From an uncultured Phascolarctobacterium sp. (GTDB taxonomy: Bacteria > Bacillota > Negativicutes > Acidaminococcales > Acidaminococcaceae): a DNA stretch of 64,000 bases. The stretch covers positions 31,582 to 95,581 of the forward strand of contig CASFJU010000008.1 of NCBI GenBank assembly GCA_949295115.1, written 5' to 3'. Under the pieces are notes generated by a model. It did no database searches. It saw only the letters and a program-made list of their open reading frames with translations, and had not been told where the DNA came from. Positions 8,235 through 16,579 of this stretch are shown piece by piece; within the stretch, counting starts at the first letter, position 1, and the number at the start of each line of letters is the position of its first letter. Both the position numbers and the translations under genes were made by a program.

Positions 8235-9791
8235 TTAGTTTAACCTTACATATCCCACGCGTTCCGCTAATTCCTGCCCCTGCGGGGATTGCATCCAGTT
8301 GAGGAAGTGTGTAAGCTGTGGTTTGGTGTTGCTTTTAAGCGTGATGGCGTAAAGTTTGGTGGTGAAGGGGTATTGGCCGCTGCGGATATTTTCGTCAGTG
8401 GGGTAAACGCCGTCGATAGCAAGGATTTTAACCGGTGCATCCTTGCGACCTAACATGCCGGTTAAAAAGAATTTGAAGGAGAAACCAAGCGCACCGGCAT
8501 CGCCGTTGTATTCGGCAACACTTTCACCTATACCGCCCATACTTGGTATGTATTCCGTTTTCAGCGGCTCCATAATCGGCGTATCGTCCATAATGTGCTG
8601 CAAAAGCGTCTGGCTGCCGCTGCCTTCCGGGCGTTGGAAGGCTAAAACGCGCCTGTCCTCGCCGCCCAGCGGCTGCCAGTTTTTAACTTTACCGCTGTAA
8701 ATATCGCGTACCTGCTGCCTGGTAAGGCTTTCGACGGGGTTATCACTGCTTACAAAAAACACAAAGGCTTCGCCGGCTATCGGCGTTAAAACAAGTTCTT
8801 CACCCAAAGCGGCGGCTTCCTCCTGTTGTTTTTGCGAGGGCATGGCGCCGAAAAATACATCGCAGCGTTTGTTGATTAAATCCTTAAAAGCGTAGACGGT
8901 GTTGTTAAAGGCAACGTATTTTTTAAATTCAGTATTAATTTTATCTTTTTCATCCCCTGTTAAAGCAATTTTGTTATACTGATATTTTTGAATGCCGTCG
9001 TAGCAGGCGTTGGCGAAGGCGGAATAAACCGGATAGGCGGCTTCAGCACCGTCCAGTGTCAGCCATTCATCCTGCGTAAGCAGCAAAGTGCTGGGCTCGT
9101 TTAGCTTTGGCAGAATGTTGTTGGGATTAGTGATTTTATATTTGGAAAGGTCAACACTGCTTAAGCCGTTTTCGTAAGCAAATTTATGTGAGCGGACGGT
9201 AATACCGTTTTCAATAGTGTAATTTGTTATGCTGCCGCAGATTGCCAAAATTGCCACTACACAGGCGGCAGGCTTAAACAGCGGCAATTTAACGCCGCAT
9301 ATTTTGTAAATGTAGCTGGCAAAAAACGCCAATGGAATGAGATTGGTGATAAGAAAAAATAAAATTATATATTCAGGATTATAGAGCAGCACTAAAAGTA
9401 ATATTAGAAAACTACCGTGTATTAAAAGCAATAAATAAAAATACAAGCTGCTTAATAGATCTATCATAGAGCCGTTGCATGAATAAAAGAAGAATGCAAA
9501 TGCTAATCCGCCAACAGAGCATGGTAATAAAGATGCGCAACTTAATTTTGCTAAACTGTCATTGTGGACATTTAGAGTTTTGAACCAATAAAATTTAAAA
9601 GGTTGTTTTAATAATATTAAGCCGATAATAACAAACATGCTAAATAAAAATATATAGGCGTAGGAAGTACCGTTGATTATCAGTATAGAACATAAAAAGG
9701 CGGAAATAATAGCTATTATAATAGCTCCTAAAAAGAATAATTGATTATACAGCCAGTATTTTAACGCTAATTTTAAAAAGCTTTTCATCAT
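8235..9791 (-). CDS. membrane-anchored phosphate-binding-like (PstS-type) protein
   Basis: 518 residues if started at ATG 9791 (ATG 9788 and GTG 9797 are alternatives; AAAGGCGG lies just upstream). Residues 1 to about 190 contain roughly six hydrophobic helices. The remainder is a periplasmic binding domain of the PstS/PBP-like type: FFGAMPSQKQ, a LTRQQVRDIYSGKVKNW motif, RPEGSGSQTLLQHIM and a Ser/Gly-rich ligand loop, ending with LNWMQSPQGQELAERVGYV. The RP.GSGS and IFSGK.NW type motifs are diagnostic of phosphate-binding proteins. A PstS-like domain fused to a multi-helix membrane anchor, with no pstCAB nearby, suggests a sensor or scavenging protein rather than a normal ABC importer component. 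Confidence 0.7.
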   Translation of the reverse strand: MMKSFLKLALKYWLYNQLFFLGAIIIAIISAFLCSILIINGTSYAYIFLFSMFVIIGLILLKQPFKFYWFKTLNVHNDSLAKLSCASLLPCSVGGLAFAFFFYSCNGSMIDLLSSLYFYLLLLIHGSFLILLLVLLYNPEYIILFFLITNLIPLAFFASYIYKICGVKLPLFKPAACVVAILAICGSITNYTIENGITVRSHKFAYENGLSSVDLSKYKITNPNNILPKLNEPSTLLLTQDEWLTLDGAEAAYPVYSAFANACYDGIQKYQYNKIALTGDEKDKINTEFKKYVAFNNTVYAFKDLINKRCDVFFGAMPSQKQQEEAAALGEELVLTPIAGEAFVFFVSSDNPVESLTRQQVRDIYSGKVKNWQPLGGEDRRVLAFQRPEGSGSQTLLQHIMDDTPIMEPLKTEYIPSMGGIGESVAEYNGDAGALGFSFKFFLTGMLGRKDAPVKILAIDGVYPTDENIRSGQYPFTTKLYAITLKSNTKPQLTHFLNWMQSPQGQELAERVGYVRLN

Positions 9792-9854
9792 CCACACCGC
9801 CTTTAATGCAAAGTATGCTTACCTTTATTATAGCATTTTATCCGCGTAAGCGTA

Positions 9855-9883
9855 TTGCTAAAGCATGGGTAATGTGTTATACT
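9855..9883 (+). promoter_or_regulatory. promoter of the Gdx/SugE leader
   Basis: TTGCTA at 9855-9860 and TATACT at 9878-9883 with 17 bp spacing; start expected near 9890. Confidence 0.7.
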
Positions 9884-9888
9884 TGCAG

Positions 9889-9970
9889 TGGACTGTTTAA
9901 CGCCGGTTAAGCAGGTGCCTTTATTTATGTATCGCAGGCCTTTGAAGATACATAAATAAGGGCATTTTTT
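9889..9970 (+). promoter_or_regulatory. two-hairpin attenuator, candidate guanidine-IV (mepA-type) riboswitch
   Basis: Hairpin 1 pairs 9893-9901 with 9906-9914 around the loop GCCG. One base later hairpin 2 pairs 9916-9933 with 9947-9964 (18 bp, two G-U) around a 13-base loop and is followed by six T, so it is a terminator. GCC in loop 1 (9902-9904) can pair with GGC in loop 2 (9937-9939), giving a kissing interaction. Two hairpins with kissing loops, the second being the terminator, before a guanidinium-exporter-type gene matches my memory of the guanidine-IV class. The classical ykkC, mini-ykkC and guanidine-III motifs are absent. Confidence 0.5.
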
Positions 9971-9990
9971 ATTTTAAGGGGGTATTTGTT

Positions 9991-10311
9991 GTGGCATGGT
10001 TTGATTTGTTGATAGCAGGTTTGTTTGAAGTGGTGTGGTCTACCTGTTTAAAATATTCGCACGGGTTTACCAATTTAAAATTTACGCTTTTGACTTTTGC
10101 CGGTATGGCGGCAAGCTTCTGGTTTTTGGCACACGCCATTAAAGCGCTGCCGATGGGCACGGCTTATGCCATCTGGACGGGCATCGGCGCATTGGGCGCT
10201 GTTATAGTAGGCATTGTGCTGTTTGACGAAGCGCTTACATTGCCGCGCCTGTTTTTTACGGCGCTGCTTTTAACGGGCATTATCGGGCTTAAAATGAGTT
10301 CGGGGCAGTAG
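9991..10311 (+). CDS. small multidrug resistance family protein, Gdx/SugE-like guanidinium exporter
   Basis: 106 residues with four hydrophobic helices. The N-terminal AGLFEVVWSTCLKYS carries the membrane-embedded Glu (residue 13) that couples proton exchange to export. The LPMGTAYAIWTGIGALG motif near residues 52-68 is typical of the SMR family, and WTGIGA is frequent in Gdx (guanidinium exporters). The start is GTG 9991 behind GGGGG. It appears to act alone as a homodimer; no second SMR gene is adjacent. The attenuator just upstream supports ligand-induced expression, with guanidine the best guess. Confidence 0.85.
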   Translation: MAWFDLLIAGLFEVVWSTCLKYSHGFTNLKFTLLTFAGMAASFWFLAHAIKALPMGTAYAIWTGIGALGAVIVGIVLFDEALTLPRLFFTALLLTGIIGLKMSSGQ

Positions 10312-10331
10312 GCAAAAGTTTATTAAAGGGC

Positions 10332-10360
10332 GGGCGGCGTTGTGCCGTCCTTTGTTATTT
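10332..10360 (+). terminator. terminator after the SMR gene
   Basis: GGGCGGC (10332-10338) pairs with GCCGTCC (10344-10350) around GTTGT, followed by TTTGTTATTT. Confidence 0.7.
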
Positions 10361-10433
10361 GTATCATTTGATACGCCGGTGGCGGAGGGTTAAAAACAAA
10401 TGATGTTTTTGTTTGCTTTTTTCAGAATTATGT

Positions 10434-10494
10434 GTTAAATTAAAGTAAAATATTAGTTAAATAAAAGTAAAGATTTTGTTACTTTTTGTTTAAC
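10434..10494 (+). promoter_or_regulatory. three copies of a 16-17 bp motif upstream of the ABC importer
   Basis: Two direct copies, 10434-10449 and 10456-10471, differ in a single base and are 22 bp apart start to start (two helical turns). A third, inverted copy at 10478-10494 reads GTTAAAcAAAAAGTAAC on the minus strand. This arrangement looks like a cooperative operator or activator site for the importer genes that start at 10550. Confidence 0.5.
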
Positions 10495-10549
10495 GGCGCT
10501 GATATTTTTAATCTGCCCGGCAAGGCAGCAAAATTAAGGAGGTTTTAAA

Positions 10550-11578
10550 ATGCTTAAGAAAACAACTGTATGGCTGCTTTCTGTGATGATGCTCATGATG
10601 ATGCTTGTTGCAGGCTGCGGCGGCGGTGAAGAAAAACAGGCCGCAGGCAACGACAGCCAGAAACTCATCGTGTACACCTCGATGAAAGAATCCCTTATTA
10701 AAGGCATTGTTGACGGCTTTAAAAAGGCTAACCCCGGAATTGACGTTGACTATCAGTCCGCAGGCGCAGGCAAACTGATGGCTAAAATTGCGGCTGAACG
10801 CCAGAGCGGCAAAATTCTGGCCGACGTTATCTGGACCAGTGAAGTTCCTGACTTTTACAACATGAAAAACGAAGGCATTTTGCTGAACTACAAGAGCCCC
10901 GTTGAACCTGAAACCGTTAACCCGTTTGACGATTACGACGGCTCCTTCCATGCTGCCCGTCTCGGCACCCTCGGCATCGTTATCAACACCGATAAAATCA
11001 AAACCGCTCCTACCCAGTGGTCCGACCTGATGGGCCCGGATTACACCGGTAAATTCGGTATTGCCAACCCGGCTCTTTCCGGCACCTCTTACATGAGCGT
11101 TGCACTTTTGGAAAAACAGTTCGGCTGGAAATTCTTTGAAGACATTAAAGCTAACGGCGGCCGTATCGGTAAAGGCTCCGGCCAGGTTATCGACGATACT
11201 GCTTCCGGCGAACTTGGCGCAGCACTGGCAGTTGACTACATCACCAATGCTAAAATCGAAAAAGGCGCTCACCTGCAGCTTTGCTATCCGCCCGAACTGC
11301 TCGTAGTTCCGAGCCCGGTTGCAATCTTTAAAGACAGCACCAAAGCTGACGCAGCCAAGAAATTTGTCGACTACCTGCTCGGCAAAGAAGCCCAGACCCT
11401 CGTTGCACAGCAGGGCACCATTCCTGTTCGTGAAGACGTAGAAATTCCGGCTAAATTCAATCTGCCCGCTCCGAAAGAAGCTTTGGAAAAATCCATTAAG
11501 ATTGACTACATCGAAGCAATTAAAACCAAAGAAGACACCATTAAAAAATTCTCCGATATTATGCAGATTAAACAATAA
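10550..11578 (+). CDS. ABC importer substrate-binding lipoprotein (Fe3+/phosphonate/polyamine type)
   Basis: 342 residues. Signal peptide 1-22 and lipobox LVAGC with Cys23. The mature protein has the family 1 extracellular binding fold: LIVYTSMKESLIKGIVDGFKK near residue 40, ADVIWTSEVPDF near 96, and YPPELLVVPSPVAI. This pattern occurs in the FbpA/AfuA ferric-ion and the 2-aminoethylphosphonate binding proteins, so the ligand is uncertain. TAAGGAGG precedes ATG 10550. A hairpin terminator separates it from the ATPase gene, as is common when the binding protein is made in excess. Confidence 0.8.
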   Translation: MLKKTTVWLLSVMMLMMMLVAGCGGGEEKQAAGNDSQKLIVYTSMKESLIKGIVDGFKKANPGIDVDYQSAGAGKLMAKIAAERQSGKILADVIWTSEVPDFYNMKNEGILLNYKSPVEPETVNPFDDYDGSFHAARLGTLGIVINTDKIKTAPTQWSDLMGPDYTGKFGIANPALSGTSYMSVALLEKQFGWKFFEDIKANGGRIGKGSGQVIDDTASGELGAALAVDYITNAKIEKGAHLQLCYPPELLVVPSPVAIFKDSTKADAAKKFVDYLLGKEAQTLVAQQGTIPVREDVEIPAKFNLPAPKEALEKSIKIDYIEAIKTKEDTIKKFSDIMQIKQ

Positions 11579-11616
11579 CAGGGCATAACCGGATTATAAT
11601 GGTTATTTAAAACTGG

Positions 11617-11650
11617 CGGCGGAACGGGGTTTCCCGTTCTGCCGTTTTTG
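11617..11650 (+). terminator. intra-operon terminator/attenuator
   Basis: 12 bp stem (11617-11628 with 11633-11644) with a four-base loop and a five-base T run. Partial read-through would lower ATPase and permease expression relative to the binding protein. Confidence 0.8.
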
Positions 11651-11680
11651 TAATATTAAAGGTTGACAGGAGGTAACCTT

Positions 11681-12778
11681 ATGGAAGATATCATTAAGGT
11701 TGAGGGCGTCGCCAAGGCCTATGGCAAGCATCAGGTGCATAAGGGACTTGACCTGGGCATAAAAAAAGGCGAATGCTTTACGCTGCTCGGCCCTTCCGGC
11801 TGCGGCAAAACGGTTTTAATCCGCCTTATTGCCGGGCACGAAGTGCCGGACGAGGGGCGTATTATTATTGATAACACTACCGTTGCCGACAGCGCAAGCG
11901 GCGAATATATCCCGCCCGAAAGGCGTGGCTTGGGCATTGTGTTCCAGGATTATGCGGTTTGGCCGCACATGACGGTGTATGACAATATTGCCTACCCGCT
12001 GAAAATGGAAAAACGCCCGAAAGATGAAATTGATAAATTAGTAATGAAGATGATTGACATCGTCGGCATGAAGGGTTTGGATAAACGCCTGCCGTCCGAA
12101 CTTTCCGGCGGCCAGCAGCAGCGTGTTGCCCTTGCGCGTGCGCTTGTAGCCGACCCTTCGGTTATGCTTCTGGACGAGCCGCTTTCCAACCTTGACGCTA
12201 ATTTGCGCGAGGAAATGCGTTTTGAAATCAAGGCTTTGCAGCGCCAGTTCGGCATTACGGTTATGTATGTAACGCATGACCAGGAGGTTGCCCTTGCTAT
12301 CAGCGACCGCATCGCGATTATGGATAACGAAGGACATATCCGCCAGATTGGCACGCCTTACGAAATCTTTGAACAGCCTGCCGATTTGTTCATCTTTAAA
12401 TTCATGGGCATCGCAAACTTCCTCGGTGTGCGCGCCGAAAACGGCAGATTTTTGGTTGGCACCGGCAATCAGGAAGTGCCCTGGGAAAAACCGCAGGATG
12501 CTGCGATTACCAACTGGGTTGCGGCTTTCCGCCCGTCGGACGTTGCAATCAACCGTGACGGCGAGGGTTTGCGCGGCGTTATTAAACGTGCCAACTTCCT
12601 TGGCGCTACGATGGACTATATGATTGAGATTGACGGCGAGCACCTGCGTACCGAGATTGTTACGCATGAAGCCATCAGCGAGAACCTGATGTTTAAAGAG
12701 GGCGAGGAGTGCGTTGTCAACTTCCGTGCGCTGCACTGGTTTGACGCGGCACAGCTTAAGGAGGTGGAAGAATTATGA
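11681..12778 (+). CDS. ABC importer ATP-binding protein 1
   Basis: 365 residues; ATG 11681 follows GGAGG at nine bases. Walker A GPSGCGKT near residue 44, Q-loop VFQDYAVWPHMTVYDN, signature LSGGQQQR, Walker B VMLLDEPLSNLD and H-loop THDQ are all intact. The C-terminal third is a TOBE-type regulatory domain (FRPSDVAI...GVIKRANFLG). It belongs to the Fe3+/putrescine/phosphonate importer ATPase group. It overlaps the permease by four bases (ATGA). Confidence 0.9.
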   Translation: MEDIIKVEGVAKAYGKHQVHKGLDLGIKKGECFTLLGPSGCGKTVLIRLIAGHEVPDEGRIIIDNTTVADSASGEYIPPERRGLGIVFQDYAVWPHMTVYDNIAYPLKMEKRPKDEIDKLVMKMIDIVGMKGLDKRLPSELSGGQQQRVALARALVADPSVMLLDEPLSNLDANLREEMRFEIKALQRQFGITVMYVTHDQEVALAISDRIAIMDNEGHIRQIGTPYEIFEQPADLFIFKFMGIANFLGVRAENGRFLVGTGNQEVPWEKPQDAAITNWVAAFRPSDVAINRDGEGLRGVIKRANFLGATMDYMIEIDGEHLRTEIVTHEAISENLMFKEGEECVVNFRALHWFDAAQLKEVEEL

Positions 12779-14466
12779 GTACAATTAAAAAAGACAGCGG
12801 CTTTGGTGTTGCACAAATAATTCTGTTAATCTCCATTGCCATTCTGGTAATTTTTGTTGCGTGGCCTGTACTTTTAATTTTATTTAACGCCTTTTTTGTT
12901 GACGGCAATTTTAACAGCACGGACTTTTACAATGTTTTAACCGAGCCGGAAACTTTCCAGGCGCTGAAAAACTCGCTGATTATCGCCAGCATGACGACTA
13001 TCGGCAGTACGATTGTCGGCACGTTTTTTGCGTGGCTTGTTACCCGTACGGATTTGCCGTACAAAACCTTTATGAAAAGCCTGTTCCTTGTTCCGTTCAT
13101 GCTGCCGAGCTTTATCGGCGCGTTGGCGTGGAAGATGCTGCTGTCGCCTAACTCCGGCTACATCAACACCTTCTTTATGGAAACCTTCGGCCTGAGCGAA
13201 CCTGTTTTTGATATTTATACTTACTACGGCATCAGTGCGGTTGAAGTTATGTACTTATTCCCGTTTGTATTTATTCAGGTTTGCGGCGCGCTGGAGCGTA
13301 TGGACCCGACTTTGGAAGAATCGGCGCGTATCAGCGGTGCGGGCCTGTTTACCATTACCCGCAAAATCACCATTCCGCTGGTGCTGCCTTCCATTATGTC
13401 CGGCGCACTCCTCATTATGCTGTACTCCATGGCACATTTCGGCACTGTTGCGGTACTCGGCATTGAGCAGGGCATTTACAACATCCCGACGCTGATTTAC
13501 GAAAAAATCCACCAGAGCGGCGGCAGCTTCGACTCTATCCGTACCGGCACCGTACTTGCTACCGTGCTTGTTGTAACCGCTGCCATGATTATCTGGGCAC
13601 AGCAGAAGGTTTTAAGCCGCGGCCATTACCAGATTATCGGCGGCAAGAGCTTCCGCCCGATGGAACTTAAACTGCGCGGCCTGCGTTACCCGCTCCTGTT
13701 CTTCTGCCTGGCTTACATCGGCTTTACCATTTTACTGCCGACTGCGGTTATCTTCTTAGTTGGCGGCGTAAGCACCTACGGCCTGCCGCTGACATGGGAA
13801 AACCTGTCGCTCGACAACTACAAATATATCCTGTTTGAATACGAAGTTACCAAGGACGCTATCTTCAACAGCGTAACGCTGGGCCTTGCGGCGGCAGTTA
13901 TCACCATGTTTGCCGGCGTTATGATTTCCTACGTTATCGTTAAGATGAAAGTCCGCGGCAAAGGCATCCTTGAGTTCCTCGGCATGCTGCCGTTCTCCGT
14001 ACCGGGCTCTGTTATCGCGCTGGGCGTTATCCTTGCGTGGAGCGGCAAATTCGGCATCAACCTGTACAACACGGTATGGATTATCCTCGTTGCCTACATC
14101 GCGCGTTATATGGCGTTCAGCTTAAAGGCTAACTCCGCCGCGCTGGAACAGGTACACGACTCCTTGATGGAAGCTTCCCGCTCCTGCGGCGCAACGATGT
14201 GGCAGTCCTTAAAAGACATCGTTATCCCGCTGGTGCGCCCGGGCATGATCAGTGCGTTCTTCTTGATCTTCCTGCCGGCGCTGCGTGAACTTACCGTTTC
14301 CATTATGCTGTATGCACCGACGACGAGGACCATCGGCGTTGCCATTTACACGCTGAACGAAGACGGCGAAACCGTTATGAGTACCGCGCTCGCAGGCATT
14401 GCGCTGATTCTTATCGTTATCGGCCAGATGCTGATTAACCATTTTACCAAGAAAGTGAGTGAGTAA
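12775..14466 (+). CDS. ABC importer permease, two fused transmembrane halves
   Basis: 563 residues with about twelve membrane helices arranged as two BPD_transp_1 halves (about 1-290 and 300-563), as in FbpB/AfuB or PhnU-type permeases. Each half has a cytoplasmic EAA loop: ESARISGAGLFTITRKITIPLVLP in the first (split in two here: ESARISGAG and ITIPLVLP near 180-200), and EASRSCGATMW...IVIPLVRPG in the second (near 465-485). A single chain therefore forms the whole channel and offers two unequal docking sites for ATPases, consistent with the two different ATPase genes on either side. Confidence 0.88.
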   Translation: MSTIKKDSGFGVAQIILLISIAILVIFVAWPVLLILFNAFFVDGNFNSTDFYNVLTEPETFQALKNSLIIASMTTIGSTIVGTFFAWLVTRTDLPYKTFMKSLFLVPFMLPSFIGALAWKMLLSPNSGYINTFFMETFGLSEPVFDIYTYYGISAVEVMYLFPFVFIQVCGALERMDPTLEESARISGAGLFTITRKITIPLVLPSIMSGALLIMLYSMAHFGTVAVLGIEQGIYNIPTLIYEKIHQSGGSFDSIRTGTVLATVLVVTAAMIIWAQQKVLSRGHYQIIGGKSFRPMELKLRGLRYPLLFFCLAYIGFTILLPTAVIFLVGGVSTYGLPLTWENLSLDNYKYILFEYEVTKDAIFNSVTLGLAAAVITMFAGVMISYVIVKMKVRGKGILEFLGMLPFSVPGSVIALGVILAWSGKFGINLYNTVWIILVAYIARYMAFSLKANSAALEQVHDSLMEASRSCGATMWQSLKDIVIPLVRPGMISAFFLIFLPALRELTVSIMLYAPTTRTIGVAIYTLNEDGETVMSTALAGIALILIVIGQMLINHFTKKVSE

Positions 14467-14471
14467 CCGTC

Positions 14472-15542
14472 ATGTCTTATATACGCTTAGTTAACGTTAC
14501 AAAACGCTTTGGCAATGTTACTGCCGTAGATAACCTGAACTTTGAAATCGGCAAAGGCGAGTGCTTCTCCATGCTTGGTCCCTCCGGCTGCGGTAAGACG
14601 ACTACCCTGCGCATGGTTGCAGGCTTTGAAGATTTAAGCGACGGCGAAGTGTGGGTTGGCGACCGCCTGCTCTCCTCGCCGAAAAAGCACCATTATACAC
14701 CGCCCGAAAACCGTAACTTCGGTATGGTTTTTCAGGCCTTTGCCGTATGGCCGCACATGAGCGTCTATGAAAACGTTGCCTTCCCGCTGCGTCTGCGTAA
14801 GCTGCCCACAGCGGAAATTGAACAGCGTACCAAAGACGCGCTGACCGCGACTAACCTTTTAAAAGCGGCTGAAGAAAGCCCGGCCAGTCTCTCCGGCGGC
14901 GGCAAACAGCGCGTGGCGCTTGCGCGTGCGCTGGCCATTAACCCGGACGTAATGCTGCTGGACGAACCGCTTTCCAGCCTTGACCCGCATCTGCGTGAGG
15001 AAATGCGCTTTGAAATTAAGGACCTGCAGCGTAAATACGGTTTTTCCATTATTTACGTTACGCACGACCAGTCGGAAGCAATGGCGCTTTCGGACCGCAT
15101 CCTTGTTATGAAGCTGGGCGTAATGCAGCAGATTGATTCGCCGCTGAATGTTTACAACCATCCGGCCAATAAATTTGTTTTCAGCTTCATCGGCGTGTCC
15201 AGCTTTACGGACGTAGTTTGGAACAACGGCGCTGCCTATATTAAAGGCGATAACCGCCCGCTGCCTTCCGGCCTTGTAGTGCCCGACCGCATGAACGGTG
15301 AAGCTATGTTCAACCTGGCCAGCCGCCCGACCGAAATCCGTTTTACCAACGAAAACGACATCAACGGCGTGCGCGGCGTGGTACTGCGTAAAGCCTTCCT
15401 CGGCGAAATTATCGACTACCTCGTTAAAATCGGTGACCAGGAAGTACGCGTACAAATCGGCCGCCGCGACCATGGCCCCGAAACCGGCGAAGTATGCTAC
15501 CTGCACTTCCTCCGCCCGTTCTGGTACAAGGTTGATGAATGA
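14472..15542 (+). CDS. ABC importer ATP-binding protein 2
   Basis: 356 residues. Walker A GPSGCGKT near residue 36, Q-loop VFQAFAVWPHMSVYEN, signature LSGGGKQR (the usual glutamine after SGG is Gly), Walker B VMLLDEPLSSLD and H-loop THDQSEAMALSDRI. A TOBE-like C-terminal domain follows. It is clearly related to, but distinct from, ATPase 1 (11681-12778) and lies five bases after the permease. The simplest model is an ATPase heterodimer on the fused permease; alternatively each ATPase may serve a different condition. Confidence 0.88.
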   Translation: MSYIRLVNVTKRFGNVTAVDNLNFEIGKGECFSMLGPSGCGKTTTLRMVAGFEDLSDGEVWVGDRLLSSPKKHHYTPPENRNFGMVFQAFAVWPHMSVYENVAFPLRLRKLPTAEIEQRTKDALTATNLLKAAEESPASLSGGGKQRVALARALAINPDVMLLDEPLSSLDPHLREEMRFEIKDLQRKYGFSIIYVTHDQSEAMALSDRILVMKLGVMQQIDSPLNVYNHPANKFVFSFIGVSSFTDVVWNNGAAYIKGDNRPLPSGLVVPDRMNGEAMFNLASRPTEIRFTNENDINGVRGVVLRKAFLGEIIDYLVKIGDQEVRVQIGRRDHGPETGEVCYLHFLRPFWYKVDE

Positions 15543-15565
15543 GGCAAAACCGAAAATAGCATAAC

Positions 15566-15607
15566 AAAAAGCCTGAAGCGTAATGCTTCAGGCTTTAATT
15601 TTTTTGT
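15566..15607. terminator. terminator at the end of the ABC importer operon
   Basis: GCCTGAAGC (15571-15579) pairs with GCTTCAGGC (15585-15593); A run before and T-rich tail after, so it may also act on the converging purC transcript. Confidence 0.85.
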
Positions 15608-15641
15608 TTGTAATTTTAGCTGCGTCAGGCAGCTTTATCTC

Positions 15642-16352
15642 TTATTTCCCCTCACCGGTCAGCCTTCTGATGATTTCGTGGTAGGCTTCTTCCACGCCGC
15701 CCATGTCGCGGCGGAAGCGGTCCTTATCAAGCTTTTCGTTGGTGTCCCAGTCCCACAGGCGTGCGCAGTCCGGCGTAATTTCGTCCGCCAGGATGATGTT
15801 GCCGTCCTTATCGACGCCGTATTCGGTTTTAAAGTCAATCAGGCGCACCTTGCGCGTTGCCAAAAAGTCTTTCAGCACTGCGTTGATTTTCAGCGCCATT
15901 TCGCGGATTGTGGCAATCTGTTCGTCGGTGGCGATGCCGAAGGCCACGCCGTAATCGGGGCTGATCATCGGGTCGTCCAGCTCGTCGCTTTTATAGTAAA
16001 ATTCAACCAGCGGGCGGTGCAGCACGTAGCCTTCTTCCACGCCCATTTTTTTGGCAAGGCTGCCCGCAGCGATATTGCGGCAGACAACTTCAACCGGGAT
16101 GATTTTTACTTTTTTGCACAGCTGTTCGCGGTCGCTGAGCTTTTTGATGATGTGGTGCGGGATGCCGTTTTTGGCAAGCAAATCGAAGAAAAAGGTTGTA
16201 ATGGTGTTGTTCATAATGCCCTTATCCACGATAGTGCCGTGTTTGGCGCCGTTTAAGGCGGTGGCGTCGTCCTTGTAGTAAATAACTACTTCGTTGGGGT
16301 CTGCGGTGGCAAATACTTTTTTGGCTTTTCCTTCGTATAACAGTTCGGCCAT
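15642..16352 (-). CDS. purC: phosphoribosylaminoimidazole-succinocarboxamide synthase
   Basis: 236 residues, the normal bacterial PurC length. Joins CAIR and aspartate with ATP to SAICAR in purine synthesis. Seen: LLYEGKAKKVF at residues 4-14, NGAKHG near 34, VEVVCRNIAAGSLAKK near 85-100 and LIDFKTEYG...LADEITPDCARLWD near 174-200. It stands alone here, away from other pur genes. The 5' leader on the minus strand carries a small GC-rich hairpin at 16381-16403 whose role is unknown. Confidence 0.95.
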   Translation of the reverse strand: MAELLYEGKAKKVFATADPNEVVIYYKDDATALNGAKHGTIVDKGIMNNTITTFFFDLLAKNGIPHHIIKKLSDREQLCKKVKIIPVEVVCRNIAAGSLAKKMGVEEGYVLHRPLVEFYYKSDELDDPMISPDYGVAFGIATDEQIATIREMALKINAVLKDFLATRKVRLIDFKTEYGVDKDGNIILADEITPDCARLWDWDTNEKLDKDRFRRDMGGVEEAYHEIIRRLTGEGK

Positions 16353-16380
16353 GGTTAAAACCTCTTTCTTTTATTAAGTA

Positions 16381-16403
16381 ATGCCCGGCGGGGTACCGGG
16401 CAT
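16381..16403 (-). other. hairpin in the purC leader
   Basis: ATGCCCGG (16381-16388) pairs with CCGGGCAT (16396-16403) around seven bases. On the minus strand it lies about 30 bases before the purC start and has no T run, so it is not an obvious terminator. Confidence 0.35.
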
Positions 16404-16540
16404 CCTGTTTGTGCTTTGTTTGTGATGTAAATATTTTAGAGCTTTTAAAAGTGGTTGTCAATGATTTTTTGCAAAAATGTCCAATGTATACAGCACAATT
16501 TACACTAAATTTTCAGAAAATAACAACATTTTCAAAAACC

Positions 16541-16570
16541 CTTTACAAATAGTGTAAAGCGATTTATAAT
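16541..16570 (+). promoter_or_regulatory. glnN promoter with overlapping inverted-repeat operator
   Basis: TTTACA (16542-16547) and TATAAT (16565-16570) are 17 bp apart. The inverted repeat CTTTACA / TGTAAAG (16541-16547 and 16553-16559, five-base spacer) covers the -35 box and spacer, the place for a repressor. It is not in the usual GlnR orientation (TGTNA..TNACA). Confidence 0.65.
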
Positions 16571-16579
16571 TACAGCATA

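Noticed and set aside
10508..11575. Long minus-strand open frame antisense to the binding-protein gene
   Set aside because: Shadow of strong codon bias in the real gene; Phe/Asn-rich translation with no ribosome site.
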